This document shows, piece by piece, positions 1 through 10,902 of a stretch of 64,000 nt of DNA. The notes beneath the pieces are model-generated. The model was given only the letters and a program-made list of their open reading frames with translations, was not told the origin of the DNA and ran no database searches. The translations under genes and the position numbers were made by a program. Origin of the DNA: Linanthus parryae (taxonomy: Eukaryota; Streptophyta; Magnoliopsida; Ericales; Polemoniaceae); NCBI GenBank assembly GCA_023055425.1, contig JALGPY010000002.1:139745927-139809926 (forward strand), in the 5' to 3' direction. Position 1 is the first letter of the stretch; each line of letters begins with the position of its first letter.

Positions 1-302
1 TCACTTTTAAGTGTCTTGAACTTGTTTTTCATGATTCATATGTTTTAGAAGATATGCAGGTTATGGTTCTAAATTTATTAAACAGTTTTATCAGAAACTG
101 TATAACCAAACAGTCTTAGTACTGTTAGCTGTCTTGATTTTGTTATTGCTGTATTTAAAATAACTCTCGAGGCTTTGAAGTTCTGTCAATATCTCAAGGC
201 CTTGGAGCTCTTCAATGCTTTGCTGCTTATGTATTTGTCTTTGTCTTTCATCACTCAAAACAATTACCAACCAAAACACATTCAAGGGTCTTTGAATCAA
301 CG
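1..302 (-). repeat. Element A copy 1, 3' LTR (partial)
   Basis: The last 302 bases of the LTR, as ordered on the plus strand. It ends in GAATCAACG against GAATCAACA in copy 2; on the minus strand the LTR begins TGTTGATTC. Bases 4-141 are the inverted arm of a foldback described under copy 2. The motif CTCAAGGCCTTGGAG lies at about 192-206. The remaining ~1.5 kb of the LTR must lie left of the window. Confidence 0.9.
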
Positions 303-734
303 ACCTCCCCCTTGATGAAAGACAAAACCTACAGTCTTGTATAGATTTTCCTGCCACTCATTATGAAAATTAGATGACCACATAACCACAAAATGGAGAT
401 ACAATAGACAATAATGCCAGATAGATAACCATTATACCACAGATAATCAGCAAAAATTTACATATAACTATAGTAATATAAACACAACTGATTATTAAAC
501 CACAAAAACAACTAAGTATTATTATTATTATTCAAATACTTCAAAAACACAAAACCACATAAGTTCTCCCCTTTTTAAATTTCATCAAATAAGGATGAAG
601 AAATGTTGGATCATTACTCAGAGTCTAAGGAAAAAAAACTTAAACAAAATTATTGCTAAAAAGTCAAGGCCTTGAGAATAGAAAAGAAATAAGAGAAAGA
701 AATAGAAGGTCATGGCTTTGGCAATCTCTGATCT
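303..734 (-). other. Element A copy 1 polypurine tract and 3' untranslated spacer
   Basis: Bases 303-313 read AAGGGGGAGGT on the minus strand, directly against the 3' LTR: a typical polypurine tract for plus-strand priming. The rest, up to the accessory ORF stop, is A+T-rich with a short ATT run near 519-532 and one perfect TCAAGGCCTTGA at 664-675. No coding potential is seen. Confidence 0.8.
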
Positions 735-2504
735 TCACTTCTTCTTTGATGTCTGGCCTTTCTCTGAGCCTTCTCCAACTTCTTCTTCACTTGCAGCATC
801 TTCAGCAGACTGATTACCTTCTTGTCCAGCTTCCACTTCTGCAGCAACTTCTTGAATTATTTCATACACTTTCTTCTTAACCTGTACTGAATCCCCCTCT
901 GTAGCTGCATCAACACCTGTGTCTTCACCAGCATCTCCTTCATCAGTTTGTTCATAAAAATCTTTTGAAGTAAGCACCACTGAAATTGGCTTCTTTTTCT
1001 TCTTCAGAAAATCTCCCATCATTTCATCTGAGTCCACACTGGTGTCATGACTAGTAGCAGAAGGTATCTTCCCCAAATTCAAACCCTTGATGACACCATC
1101 CAGCTTTCCCTTCATAACATTGCCCTTGAACTGGTTGAATTCAGCTGACAGGTCAAATAAACTTTGTCTAAGATCTTCAATCTCAACCTGCTGATCTTCT
1201 AACTTCTCAACCAACAATTAGTAATCATCATTGGCTTGTCCTTTCCCTGATGTAGTCCCCTAAGGCTTCACAAACTCCTTCTCTGCAAGTTCCTCCTCAG
1301 ACAAATCTGAATAAAACTTCCAATGTCCCTTCCCAGTTTGAACTATCCCAATCCTCTGAAGTGCAGTCTAATCAATCAACCCAAAACCTCCAGTAATCTT
1401 TTCCCATCCTTTCACAGGTACATCAAAGTATTCAAAGAAAATAGGTAACAGGTTGGCATATGGAAGAGGATGGTTTCTAGTCCTGGTTGCACAATAAATC
1501 ATATGCTCCATAACAACTGTTGGCAAGTCTATCTCAAACCCTTGAGATATCAGATACATCGAAATCGGAACCTTATTAGTCACTAAATCCCTTGAGTTCT
1601 CCCTAGGAACTACACTTCTCATTAGAATTGTAAACAGGATTTTGGCTTCACAGTTTAGCACAGAGTGTGTCAACTGCTTTGGACCGGAGGGTACACCATC
1701 AATGAAAAACAACTCATTTGCCTTATCCAGACACTCCTTCCTATCAGGGTAATCTCCAACATTATATTTCCTAGGAATGCCCAAGACTTTGGCAAAAGTC
1801 CTATGATCTAATCTCAAATCCACTCTAGCCACTTTTGAAGTTAACACCATTTTATGATCACCTTCAGAAACCTGATTCAGATAAAACAACCTAGTTAACC
1901 TAGGATAGGCCTTTGAACTAGGATTTAGCACCTTCCAAACAACAGTTTCTCTTAACTTTCTCATATAGTCTATATCCAATTTATCCAATAATTCTTCAGA
2001 AACCATACTACAGAAAGCTACCTTAGATGAATCATACCCTTGCATCCATACAGTTTTAACCTCAGAACTAATAAACCAGTCTGTAGGAAGTACATTCTTA
2101 CCTTGATATCCTTTCTTAGTTGCACCAGCAACCTGCTTAACCCTAGTTTTCTTCTCTGAGGGTTTGGTCTTTTCTTGTTCTCCTTTAGATGGTTTCTTCT
2201 TTCTTTCTTGAGGAGATTTCCCCTTTTCCTCTTCACCAGTATTTTTCTTTTCTCCCCCTTTCTTCTTCTCTGACCTAGGTTGATCACGACCCTGAGTCTG
2301 TGTCTCTTTCTGTGGATCAATACTTGAGCCTTCATCTCCCTACTCTGTTCTGGACTTCTTTGCAGGAGGAGTGTCCTCATGCAAGCTTTGAGTGTTCTCT
2401 GAATCTGAATCAGAAATCACTATCTTCTCCTTCTTATTTGCCCTCTACTTGGATCTGCCAAAAGGCTTTCCCTGTTGCTGAATTCTGGCTGATTTGCGCT
2501 CCAT
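735..2504 (-). pseudogene. Element A copy 1 accessory ORF (aORF), broken by five nonsense codons
   Basis: One frame of 590 codons runs from the ATG at 2,504-2,502 to the stop at 735, with in-frame stops only at codons 20, 55, 379, 415 and 429 and no frameshift. Visible parts: a Lys/Glu-rich basic region (about codons 60-130); a globular region (about 154-378) with short motifs such as SKVARVDL, KVLGIP, RSVVPREN and YLISQGFEIDLPTVVMEHM; a heptad-like coiled coil (about 430-460, LVEKLEDQQVEIEDLRQSL); and an acidic tail ending SEKGQTSKKK. The globular part resembles the 'putative plant transposon protein' domain (from memory, not searched). SIRE elements often carry an extra, sometimes env-like ORF here; I see no transmembrane segment or signal peptide, so I do not call it an envelope. 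Function unknown. The homologous ORF in D supports a real gene. Confidence 0.8.
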
Positions 2505-2549
2505 TTTGGGATTTAGGGTTTTGAGAGGAGAATGTGATTGAGAGAAACT

Positions 2550-2568
2550 GAGAGAGAGAGAGAGAGAG
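2550..2568. repeat. (GA)n microsatellite upstream of aORF
   Basis: An uninterrupted GA run of about 18 bases just upstream of the aORF start; 20 bases in copy 2 (28,095-28,114). On the coding (minus) strand it is a CT-rich leader close to the aORF ATG. It accounts for a 2-bp step in the offset between the copies. Confidence 0.9.
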
Positions 2569-2943
2569 TAGAGTCGTAGAGAATTGAGAAAGAATGAGAA
2601 GAAAAATCCCTAACTTTCATCTTAAGTAGGTTGAAAAGGATGAGTCATAAAAGGACTTTGCTATATCAACAAGCAAAATACAATCTTGAAAAATATTTTT
2701 GGATATTTTAATAAATTCTCTGAGTAATTCAAATATTATACAGTTATCTAAAAAGATAAGATATAATATTTGATTATCCATTTTTTTATAAAAAAATTAC
2801 AGATATTGTCAAGACCTGGAGAACAATCTCAAGGCCTTGAGATATTTTGTAGTTTGAGAAACTTCAAAGCTTTGAGCTATACTTTCAAGGCTTCGGAAAG
2901 TATAATCTCAAGGCTTTGAGATTTCAGCACATATTCACATATA

Positions 2944-3200
2944 CCAGTCCGTCCCAGCTCTTTCTTCCCATTTGACTTTTTTACTCGTATTTGGGTCACT
3001 TTGACGGGGTGATTCTGATAGCAAACTAATACGATTTTTTGATAATTTTTTACCATATTATAGAGCACCTTTTACTCTAAAACACCATTAAAAAGTTATC
3101 AAAAAATTACATCGGTTTGCTATTCAAATCACCGGGTCAAAGTGACCCAGTGAATAGTGACAGAAGTCAAATTGAGAAGAAAGAGTTGGGACAGACTGGT
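2944..3200. mobile_element. Foldback MITE inserted between pol and aORF of element A (copy 1)
   Basis: A 257-bp unit with ends CCAGTCCGTCCCA and TGGGACAGACTGG, arms of roughly 105 bp that pair along their length, and a short A+T-rich loop. It is flanked by TA at 2,942-2,943 and 3,201-3,202, as expected for a Tc1/mariner-derived (Stowaway-like) MITE. No ORF. Element D has a related sequence lacking the insertion at the matching site after pol (near 56,700), with one TA. It is present at the same place in both A copies, so it predates the duplication. Confidence 0.82.
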
Positions 3201-3217
3201 AAGTACTAATACTCCCC

Positions 3218-4783
3218 CTAAACCACTGAATCCTTGTTTAACATCCCCAATTCATGCCTTAGTGATGAAAACCTATCATCTGGCAATGGTTTAGTGAAAA
3301 TATCAGCAATCTGCATTGAAGTAGAAATAAAATTTAAAACATCATCACCTTGTTCTGCATGATCTCTAAGGAAATGATGTCTCACATCTATGTGCTTGGT
3401 TCTTGAGTGCGGGACTGGATTCTTAGAGATTGAAATAGCACTTGTGTTTTCACAATGAATAGGCACATTTCTGAAATTGTAGCCAAGATCTCTAAGTTGC
3501 TGAGCAATCCATAACACTTGTAGACTGCAAGCACCAGCTGCAATATATTCAGCTTCTGCAGTTGATAATGCTACATAATTTTGCTTTTTGGAACGCCAAC
3601 TGATCAATGAAGATCCAAGAAATTGACAGCATCCAGAAGTACTTTTCCTGTCTACTTTGTATCCTGCAAAATCTGCATATGAATAGACACTCAACATAAA
3701 ATTAGATCTTCTTGGATACCAAAGCCCTAAGTCTCTGGTTCCATTTAAATATCTAAAAATCCTTTTGACTGCAGTTAAATGACTTTCCTTAGGATCTGCT
3801 TGGAATCTAGCACACATACAGACACTGAACATAATATCAGGTGAACTAGCAGTTAAATACAATAGTGATCCAATCATACCTCTGTATTCCTTTTGATTCA
3901 CATACTTACAATTTGAATCTTTGTCTAAAGAGAGTGATGAACTCATAGGGGTCTTAAGCACCTTGGACTGTGACATATTGTACTTACTCAATAAGTCCTT
4001 GCTATACTTTCCTTGATGCACAAAAAATCCTTTCTTCATTTGTAAGATATGAAGTCCAAGAAAGAAATTCAGTTTACCCATTAAGCTCATCTCAAACTCC
4101 CTACACATCAGACTAGAAAACTCTTTTGAAAGAGCATCATTAGTAGCACCAAATAAAATATCATCTATATAAATCTGAACTACTAACAAATCACTTTGAT
4201 GATGTTTAATTAAAAGAGTTTTGTCAACTAGGCCTCTTTTGAAATTATTTTCTAGTAAAAATTTTGAAAGCTTGTCATACCAAGCTCTTGGAGCTTGTTT
4301 TAACCCATAAAGAGCTTTGTCCAATTTATAAACATGATCAGGAATGTTTTCATCTTCAAAACCAGGTGGTTGTGCTACAAAAATATCTTCTTGTAAATAT
4401 CCATTAAGAAAATCACATTTAACATCCATTTGATAAAGCTTTATGTGATTGTGAGATGCAAATTCAAGAAGTATTCTAAAAGCCTCTAACTTGGCAACAG
4501 AAGCAAAAGTCTCCTCATAGTCTATACCTTCTTCCTGATTATATCCCTGAGCTACCAGTCTGGCTTTATTTCTTACCACTTTGCCATTATCATCAAGCTT
4601 GTTTCTGAATACCCATCTGGTTCCAATAACTGATTTCTCTTTAGGTCTGGGAACCAGATTCCATACCTTGTTTCTTTAAAACTCATTCACCTCACTCTGT
4701 ATTGCAATGATCCATTCTGCATCTTCTAGTGCTTCCTTGGTATTTTTAGGCTCAATCAAAGATACAAATGCACTAAAAGCACA
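3218..4783 (-). pseudogene. Element A copy 1 reverse transcriptase - RNase H
   Basis: The C-terminal part of the Copia polyprotein; it would copy element RNA into cDNA in the virus-like particle. A 453-codon open stretch (3,218-4,579) holds RT motifs (ARLVAQGYNQEEGIDYEETF, VKCDFLNGYLQEDIFV, LYGLKQAPRAWYDKLSKFL), the catalytic box YIDDILFG at 4,171-4,148, and RNase H motifs (VDRKSTSGCCQFLG, LSTAEAEYIAAGA, HSRTKHIDVRHHF), ending with TKPLPDDRF. Upstream, a TAA near 4,676 breaks the RT N-terminus in this copy only, and the TAG at 4,786-4,784, shared with copy 2, separates it from integrase. The 3' stop at 3,218 looks like the natural pol end. Confidence 0.92.
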
Positions 4784-5799
4784 CTAGTTTTTTAACTGTC
4801 CTCTTGTCTGAGTTCCAGTTGATGGATCTGATATAATGTTATCAACTGGATGATCTGAAAGGTACTTAAACTTCTTTCTTGGTAACCAGGAGTATTCTGC
4901 TTTAAGTCTTTGAGTCCTTGAAACAGTAGAGGGAGCATCATAGAAATTTTCAGCTTCAGTCTCAAGGCTTTGAGATTTTGGTTCAGTAGGACGTTCAAGG
5001 CCTTGAGATTCTGCTGATTGATTCTGCACATTAGTTTTGCCTTTGTCTTCTTTCACAGCATGATCATCTGATTCATGCTTGTTCAAATCTAGATCTGCAA
5101 AACTTTCACTCAGAGAATCCTTAGTACTTTCACCAAAGATTACATGAATGCTCTCTTCCCCAATCTTGGTTTTTCTATTATAAACTCTATAAGCTTTGCT
5201 AGTTTGAGAATATCCAAGAAACACACCTTCATCACTTATAGCATCAAACTTACGAAGATTGTCTCTACCATTATTATGCACAAAACAGATACAACCAAAA
5301 GATTTTAAATAAGAAACAGTAGGCTTTCTACTTTTAAACAGTTCATAGGGGGTCTTTTTCAAAATAGGTCTAATCAAACATCTATTCAGCACATAATTGG
5401 CAGTGTTAACAGCTTCTGCCCATAAGAACTTTGGCAAATTACTTTCAAGAAGCATGGTTCTGGACATATCCTGAAGTGTCCTATTTTTCTTTCAACTACT
5501 CCATTTTGCTGTGGAGTTCTAGGTGCAGAAAAGTTGTGTGAAATGCCATGCTTTGCACAAAACACGTCAAAGTCAAGTTGATCAAACTACCTACCATGAT
5601 CACTTCTAATTGATGCAACAGGTAAATTTTTCAAAGTTTGAAGCTCTTTGCAGAATCTAGAAAATTCAGATAAAGCTTCAGTTTTGTCTCTAATAAACAT
5701 CACCCAAGTATATCTAGGTTAATCATCAATTATAACAAGCATATACCTCTTACCTTTTGGGGTCTGAACTCTCATAGGACCACACAAGTCCATATGCAG
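4784..5799 (-). pseudogene. Element A copy 1 integrase core and linker
   Basis: Copia integrase with the variable linker to RT. Seen on the minus strand: MDLCGPM (first acidic residue), the SDHGR box followed by a nonsense codon, PQQNGVVER with the catalytic Glu, then the C-terminal part (ANYVLNRCLIRPILKKTPYE, GVFLGYSQTSKAYRVYN) and an acidic Ser/Glu-rich linker. The linker contains SQGLE and SQSLE, encoded by the recurrent palindromic motif. Stop codons follow IIDD and SDHGR; a frameshift joins the core to 4,784-5,467. Shared stops show it was dead before the duplication. Confidence 0.88.
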
Positions 5800-6430
5800 C
5801 AACTCTAAGGGTCTAGAAGTACTTACAAATTTCTTTGGCTTGAATGAGCTTCTGGTTTGTTTACCTTGTACAAATGCCTTGCAAACCTCATCATCTGAAA
5901 ATTTCTGTGACGGTAAACCTCTTACCAAGTTTGAGATGAGTTTATTCAAGGTATGTATACTAATATGCCCAAGCTTTCTGTGCCAAAGCTTTTAATCTTC
6001 CTTCAAGGCCTTGAGGCATTTTAGCTTGTCACCTGCAACATTGTTAGTATTCATAGCATATAGATTATATGATATAGGAGCAGTGAGTATGCAATCACCA
6101 GATTTCTCATCTTGGACCACACATTTCTCCTTGTCAAATTTATCCTGATAACCTTTATCTTATAACTGAGAGATACTAAGCAGATTATACTTAAGTCCAT
6201 CTACCAGATAAACATCAGATATAAAATTAGTAGAACAATTACCAATACTACCTATACCAATGATATTGCATTTTGCTTTGTCACCAAGTGTGATTGTTCC
6301 TCCATATTTTTTCTGTAAGTTTAGTGAAGAGAGACTTCTTTCCACTCATATGTATGGAACATCCACTGTCTAATATCCATTTCTGATCTTTCCAAGCCTT
6401 GGTGACATCCTGCAAAAAACAAATCATTGC
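5800..6430 (-). pseudogene. Element A copy 1 protease and GAG-pre-integrase
   Basis: The aspartic protease is recognised by WILDSGCSIHMSG, with the D-S-G triad at about 6,361-6,372. Downstream is the integrase zinc-binding region with RKLGHISIHTLNKL and EVCKAFVQGKQTRSSF. The second Cys of the HHCC motif is Phe in both A copies (CKAF, where D has CKAC), so the zinc site was probably lost before duplication. This copy also has an extra T near 6,309 that shifts the protease frame and a 3-bp deletion near 5,930. Confidence 0.85.
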
Positions 6431-8297
6431 CTCAACATGCTGTTAGAACAAGTGCAGAACCTTGAGTCATACTCATAATCAGCCATGTTTCGTGGCCTAA
6501 TTCCTTTTGGAACCCAAATCTGCCTAACCTGTCCCTTAAGCTGATAAGGATAAGTATACCTCATAATGTGAGGTTCTGATCTTCTTAAGGGACAAGTTAA
6601 TCTGACATGACCAATTTTTCCACAGTAATGACATTTTGGAGAATGTCTGCTATCAGATTTGCAAAAGTAGTTTGGCCTTTCTTTGGAAAATTTGGATTAT
6701 AGCCAATCCCACTTTTATGCATTGATTTCAGACTTCCTCCAAGAATGAGATTCAAATTATGTTTTGAGCCTGTAAAATTGGCTAGGACCTTCTTGGACTC
6801 TTGAAGTTTCTCAGTCAAAGAACAGATCCGTTGCTCTAAATTCTCAGAGTGAGTCTTTAGATCAACATATCTTTCAGTCAAAAGAGTGTTTTGATCAACA
6901 ACCTCTTTTATCTTTGCCTTCTAGGCTTTGAAACTGCTTTCCAAGGCCTTGAAGTCCTTTTCAAGCTTTGTCTTAGAAACATCAACAGTTTTGTTTGAAA
7001 AAGCTAGGTCTAGGTTTTCTTTTACCTGCTCACGAATCTTAATCGTTAAAGCAGAAATCTCATTTCTATAACTTTCCTCATTTAAAAACATACTTTTGAG
7101 AATTTCAGGAAGTACATCAGAAGGACTAGCAAGTAATTTTTTTTACCATATCTTCAATATATCTGTCTGATGAACTTTCCTCATCATGCTTTGCCATGAA
7201 GCATAATTGAACTTGAACTTCTTCTGTGTATGAGTCACTTGATGAATCAGAATCACTCCAAGAAGCCATCATGGCTTTCTTCCTCTGGTTGTCACTGTCT
7301 TTCTTCTAAAATTTCATGTTCTTCTTCTTTTGTGGACAGTCCCTTACTAAATGATCTGCATCACCACACTCAAAACAATTCATTACTTTAGTTTTATGTG
7401 ACTGTGGTGAAGATTTACCTTTTTAGTCCTTGCTGCTTGAGGGTCTTGATCTCTCTCTGTTAAAATCCCTGTTACTAGATTTTCTTTTCTTTTTGAGAAT
7501 CCTGGCCAAGGCCTTGGAGATCAATGCTAAAGCCTCTTCATCATCAGGCTCATCTTCAGTCTCAAGGCTTTGAGACTTTTCACTATTTTTTTCCTTAAGT
7601 TCTAGGTTCCTGATGTTTTCACTCAAATCACCTTCCACATCCTTCATAGACATTTCATGAGTGAGCAACTTTCCTTGTAGATCATCTAGCTGAAGAAGAC
7701 TTAAATCCTGAGCCTCCTCAATGGCAGTTGTCTTTGGCTCCCACTTGGCCTTTGGCAAGCTTCTCAGAATATTTCTGACCTTCTCCTCAATTGAGAACTT
7801 CTTTCCCAATGACTCCAGATTGTTCACCACATCAGTAAATCTTTTGAACATCTCCTTGATCGTCTCATCGGAGTTCATCTTGAATAACTCATATTGCCTC
7901 AAAAGTATGTTGATTTTGGTCTGCTTAACCTGGCTAGTTCCTTCATATGTCACCACCAGCTTATCCCATACTTCTTTGGCACTCTTGCAATTTGACACTC
8001 TCTTGAACTCATCTGCATTAAGAGCACAATATAACATATTCATATCCTTGTAATTTTTGATACCTTTTCCAGTTCAGTAACTGAAAGATTTTTCTCAGAC
8101 TTGATAAATCTGACTCCATCAATTGTAGTATAGTATTCATGAGGACCATTCTGAACTATTTACCACAGTTCCATGTCTTGATTTATGATGAACATCTTCA
8201 TCAATCCCTTCCAGTGCATGAAGTTATCACCACAGAACAATGGAGGTCTGTTGGCTGCCCTTCCTTTTGAGAATCCACCATCTCCTACATTACTCAT
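6431..8297 (-). pseudogene. Element A copy 1 Gag (capsid/nucleocapsid)
   Basis: Starts at the ATG at 8,297 (MSNVGDGG), 37 bases after the PBS, followed by the UBN2-type Gag core (RAANRPPLFCGD, VKQTKINILLRQYELFKM, SIEEKVRNILRSLPKAKWEP). A first zinc knuckle C-X2-C-X4-H-X4-C lies at 7,334-7,377 (CFECGDADHLVRDC), then a long coiled coil (6,600-7,150) and a second knuckle at 6,592-6,633 (CHYCGKIGHVRLTC). Two knuckles around a coiled coil fit SIRE-type Gag. Breaks: TAA near 8,160 (this copy only), a 1-bp loss in an A-run near 8,050 (both copies), and further stops near 7,425 and 7,305. Confidence 0.88.
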
Positions 8298-8333
8298 AGT
8301 CACCAGATTGTTAGATCTAAAACACTGACACAA

Positions 8334-8345
8334 GCTCTGATACCA
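8334..8345 (-). other. Element A copy 1 primer binding site
   Basis: Reads TGGTATCAGAGC on the minus strand, complementary to the 3' end of plant initiator tRNA-Met. It lies two bases inside the 5' LTR boundary at 8,348. It primes minus-strand cDNA and fixes the orientation. Confidence 0.95.
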
Positions 8346-8347
8346 AT

Positions 8348-9848
8348 TGAAAGTGTGTAATATAGACTAAATACAGGACCTAAATACTCTAGAAGGGGGG
8401 GGGGGGTTTGAATAGAGTATGGAAACTTTTTGCAAAACTCAAAGTTTAGCAGAATAACTTTGTGTGAACCTTAAATCTCAAGGCCTTGAGATTTTAGTAA
8501 ACTGTCTGAAACTTTCAAAGGCAAAATAGAAAGCTTCAAGGCCTTGAACTATAATCAATTCTAAAGAGCTTATGAACCATAGTTTGATTTGAGTTGAATG
8601 CAGCAGATAATAATCAAACTTTAAAGTAAAGAACACAAAGAAATTTACAGTGTTCAGTCCCAATGGAACTAATCTCTGCCTGAGGGATCTAATCCCACCA
8701 GGATTGGGTAAACACTTCTTATTACTCACACAGAAAAAGCCCTAGATCTTCAACCCTAAGTGATTTCCCTTACACCTATACAGCTTGTGGTTCCAAACCT
8801 ATCTAGTTCCAGCTACTAACTGTTGAGCTAACAAGAACCTCTTGTTGTTCACTTGAACAACCAACCACTAGGTTAAGTAAGGTTTAAGATAATTTAAAGA
8901 TACACAGATTAAATTACAAGTGAAGAACAAAATAGAAGAGATAAGTTGTTGAAGCATGGATGTGTTCTTCTGGAAACTGGATTGATTTGATCTTCTAGAA
9001 TCTAGATTGAAGCTTGAATCCTTGTGTGTTTGAATGAATGATCTCCCACGAATTTGTCACAACTTTCTGAGTATTCTGCAAGCCTCTATTTCTTCAAAAT
9101 TCAAACCAGTCTCTTTTATCCACAGGTGCATTTCATTGAGAGATTTTAGGATCTCAGTTCCTACAAATCCTCTTTTTGTTTTCAACTGAAATTCAAACAC
9201 CTCTAAGTGGATATCCGTTGGAATTTGTTGAGATTTCTCTTGCACGTTTAACAAAACTGCAACAACATTAAAACATAGCACCAACAAAATCCAAAAAGAT
9301 AACAGTACTATGACTGTTTGGTTTTCCAGTTTCTGATAAAATTGGTTAACAGATTAGAACAGTAACCTGTATTACTTCTAATACATATAAATTATGAAAA
9401 ACAAGTTTAAGATTCTTAGAAGTCAGTAAATAATCATAATAATAAGAATCACAACCTGCAAGAAAGAATCAACTTAGTTCTGTAAAAACTGTCAGCAGCT
9501 CAAGGCACCTCAAGGCCTTGGAGCTCTGAACCTACTTCACAGATATTCAAAGTTAAACCCATATAACTTTGATTCTTCTTGCTCTAATCATCTGCAATTG
9601 TGTTAGATATGTAAATCGTGTAAACTATAAGTATATGCAGTAAATCCATGATCTGTATAATCAGATATCCAATCTGCAACACAGAACTATTAGAACATAT
9701 AGCAGAATAAAATAACTCTCAAGGCTTTGAAGTTCTGTCAATATCTCAAGGCCTTGGAGCTCTTCAATGATTTGCTTCTTATGTCTTTGTCTTTCATCAC
9801 TCAAAACAATTAACAAACAAAACACATTCGAGGGTCTTTGAATCAATA
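8348..9848 (-). repeat. Element A copy 1, 5' LTR (1,501 bp)
   Basis: On the plus strand it begins TGAAAGTGTG and ends GAATCAATA, where the 3' LTR has AACA; on the minus strand the termini are TA...CA after one C-to-T-type change. It lacks about 315 bp present in the 3' LTR of copy 2 (the segment matching 25,380-25,695). It holds the hairpin ACTCTA-G-run-TAGAGT at 8,386-8,418 (12 Gs), TCAAGGCCTTGA at 8,478-8,489 and 8,536-8,547, and CTCAAGGCCTTGGAG near 9,509 and 9,743. The U3 promoter should lie at the right end; I see no clear TATA box. Confidence 0.92.
8478..8489. repeat. Dispersed palindrome TCAAGGCCTTGA (representative copy)
   Basis: A perfect 12-base palindrome, extended to CTCAAGGCCTTGAG in A and TTTCAAGGCCTTGAAA in D. 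Other perfect copies seen: 664-675, 2,829-2,840, 4,995-5,006, 6,003-6,014, 8,536-8,547, 22,864-22,875, 23,568-23,579, 53,905-53,916, 58,687-58,698, 59,085-59,096, 60,127-60,138, plus the duplicates in A copy 2. Many one-mismatch forms (TCAAGGCTTTGA, TCAAAGCCTTGA) lie between them. All are in SIRE-type elements. Confidence 0.85.
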
Positions 9849-10902
9849 GTGGATTATTGTATTTTGACATCGTCAAACATTACACCATAACTGGGTATCA
9901 ATAAAGGGGTTCATCGGATACAAAAATAAGCAAGCTTACAGAAAGTAGTGGCGTAGAGAATTTGTCCCTTTCACATAACGGGAGTTGTTATCCACGGCCA
10001 CTCAAGGGATGGTGCTCATAGAATGTCTGGCCAGACTCAGAAAAATCAATAAAGGATATTGATGTTATCTGCTTGAATGAGACTATTTCTAGGATCGAGA
10101 AACTATGGATTGGATATACGAGTGTGACTTGTATGTCTCGTGTCCAATCCGGATATAGAGACAACGGGATGAGACAATACTTGCACAAGGTATGTCGGAT
10201 GACTATTTCTATTAGTATTGGTAGCATGGATATCTTGCTAGAGGCCGCACCATGTTAGTAAATTGTTCCTACCAACTGAGTAGAAACCTATAGGGATACA
10301 CTCCCTATGTATTAGACCGGACTTTGGGAAGTAATTAATATGATTAATTAAATAGAAGCATCAATACGCAATAGCTTGTAAACTTAGTATGACTAATTTG
10401 GAAGTTGGACTAATTCGTACATGAGTAGGATTACGATATGGGCTTTTATGCACTCACCAAGGAGTGTTGCACTATATAAATGCACTCCTAGCTTCCTTCC
10501 CAAATAACTAATGCTCATAACACATTGAGTGGGAGACATAAGCAACTAGAGAGATAATCAAAGAGGGCAAAACCCCCTTTGCCGCCCCCTCACCCGTCGG
10601 CCACAATTGAAGGGCCGCCCCTTCCTTTGTCTCGTTTCGGGTGATTTTTGATCTTGTTTCTCTTCTTCCTTCAATCCTAGCTAGCATAAAAGGTTTGAAA
10701 TATCCAGATTCAAATCCTAGGAGTGGACTAGCCATAGAGACGTGAACACAATTTCACGTGAGAAGTTATTAAAGGATATCCTATAGGTATTTGATACTAA
10801 TCCCTTACTATCCTTATGTAGTATCTTCCTGTGATCCTTGGAGGTTCTTGATCGGATTAATTATTGTTTATTCCGCTGCGTATCCATGATCAAACCCATA
10901 TA
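9849..10902 (+). repeat. Element B copy 1, 5' LTR (right part, after the A insertion)
   Basis: Element A is inserted in this LTR; the GTGGA at 9,849-9,853 is the right target duplication. The sequence aligns along its length with the uninterrupted LTR of G (21,352-22,410) and with the remnant 3' LTRs at 19,542 and 45,087. It ends CCCATATA one base before the PBS. The left ~370 bp lies outside the window for this copy (compare 23,658-24,027). Confidence 0.9.
10473..10480 (+). promoter_or_regulatory. Putative TATA box of B-type LTR
   Basis: TATATAAA in the B LTR, followed after ~30 bp by the conserved ACTAATGCTCATAACACATTG. Equivalents sit at 19,663-19,670, 36,009-36,016, 45,208-45,215 and, as TATAAAAA, 21,978-21,985 in G. 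Conservation across divergent LTRs supports a U3 promoter; no start site is proven. Confidence 0.6.

Larger units (their letters stand above)
1..9848 (-). mobile_element. SIRE-type Copia retrotransposon A, copy 1 (3' LTR cut by window edge)
   Basis: Read on the minus strand the order is 5' LTR (9,848-8,348), tRNA-Met PBS, gag, protease, integrase, reverse transcriptase, RNase H, accessory ORF, polypurine tract, 3' LTR. Integrase before reverse transcriptase marks Ty1/Copia. Long LTRs, two zinc knuckles and a post-pol ORF fit the SIRE/Maximus lineage (family knowledge). The right target duplication is GTGGA at 9,849-9,853; the left one lies outside the window but is visible in copy 2. Every coding segment carries nonsense codons or frameshifts, so the element is non-autonomous at best. 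Confidence 0.93.

Noticed and set aside
2018..2380. Lys/Arg-rich open stretch on the minus strand overlapping the aORF N-terminus
   Set aside because: It is the +1 shadow of the Lys/Glu-rich aORF frame, which continues in register into the globular domain.
735..2504. Calling the aORF a retroviral-type envelope
   Set aside because: No signal peptide, transmembrane helix or furin-like site is visible; the motifs fit a plant transposon-associated domain better.
7721..8053. Plus-strand open stretch opposite A's gag (also 33,261-33,593)
   Set aside because: Antisense shadow of a clear Gag frame; no independent signal.
8478..8729. Open stretch on the minus strand within A's 5' LTR (also 34,015-34,266 and 24,151-24,426)
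   Set aside because: It lies inside an LTR, has no domain and differs between LTRs in length and sequence; chance ORF.
664..9760. Recurring short motif as a CRISPR-like or satellite array
   Set aside because: Spacing is irregular, motifs lie inside coding and LTR sequence of eukaryotic retroelements, and no array or spacers exist.
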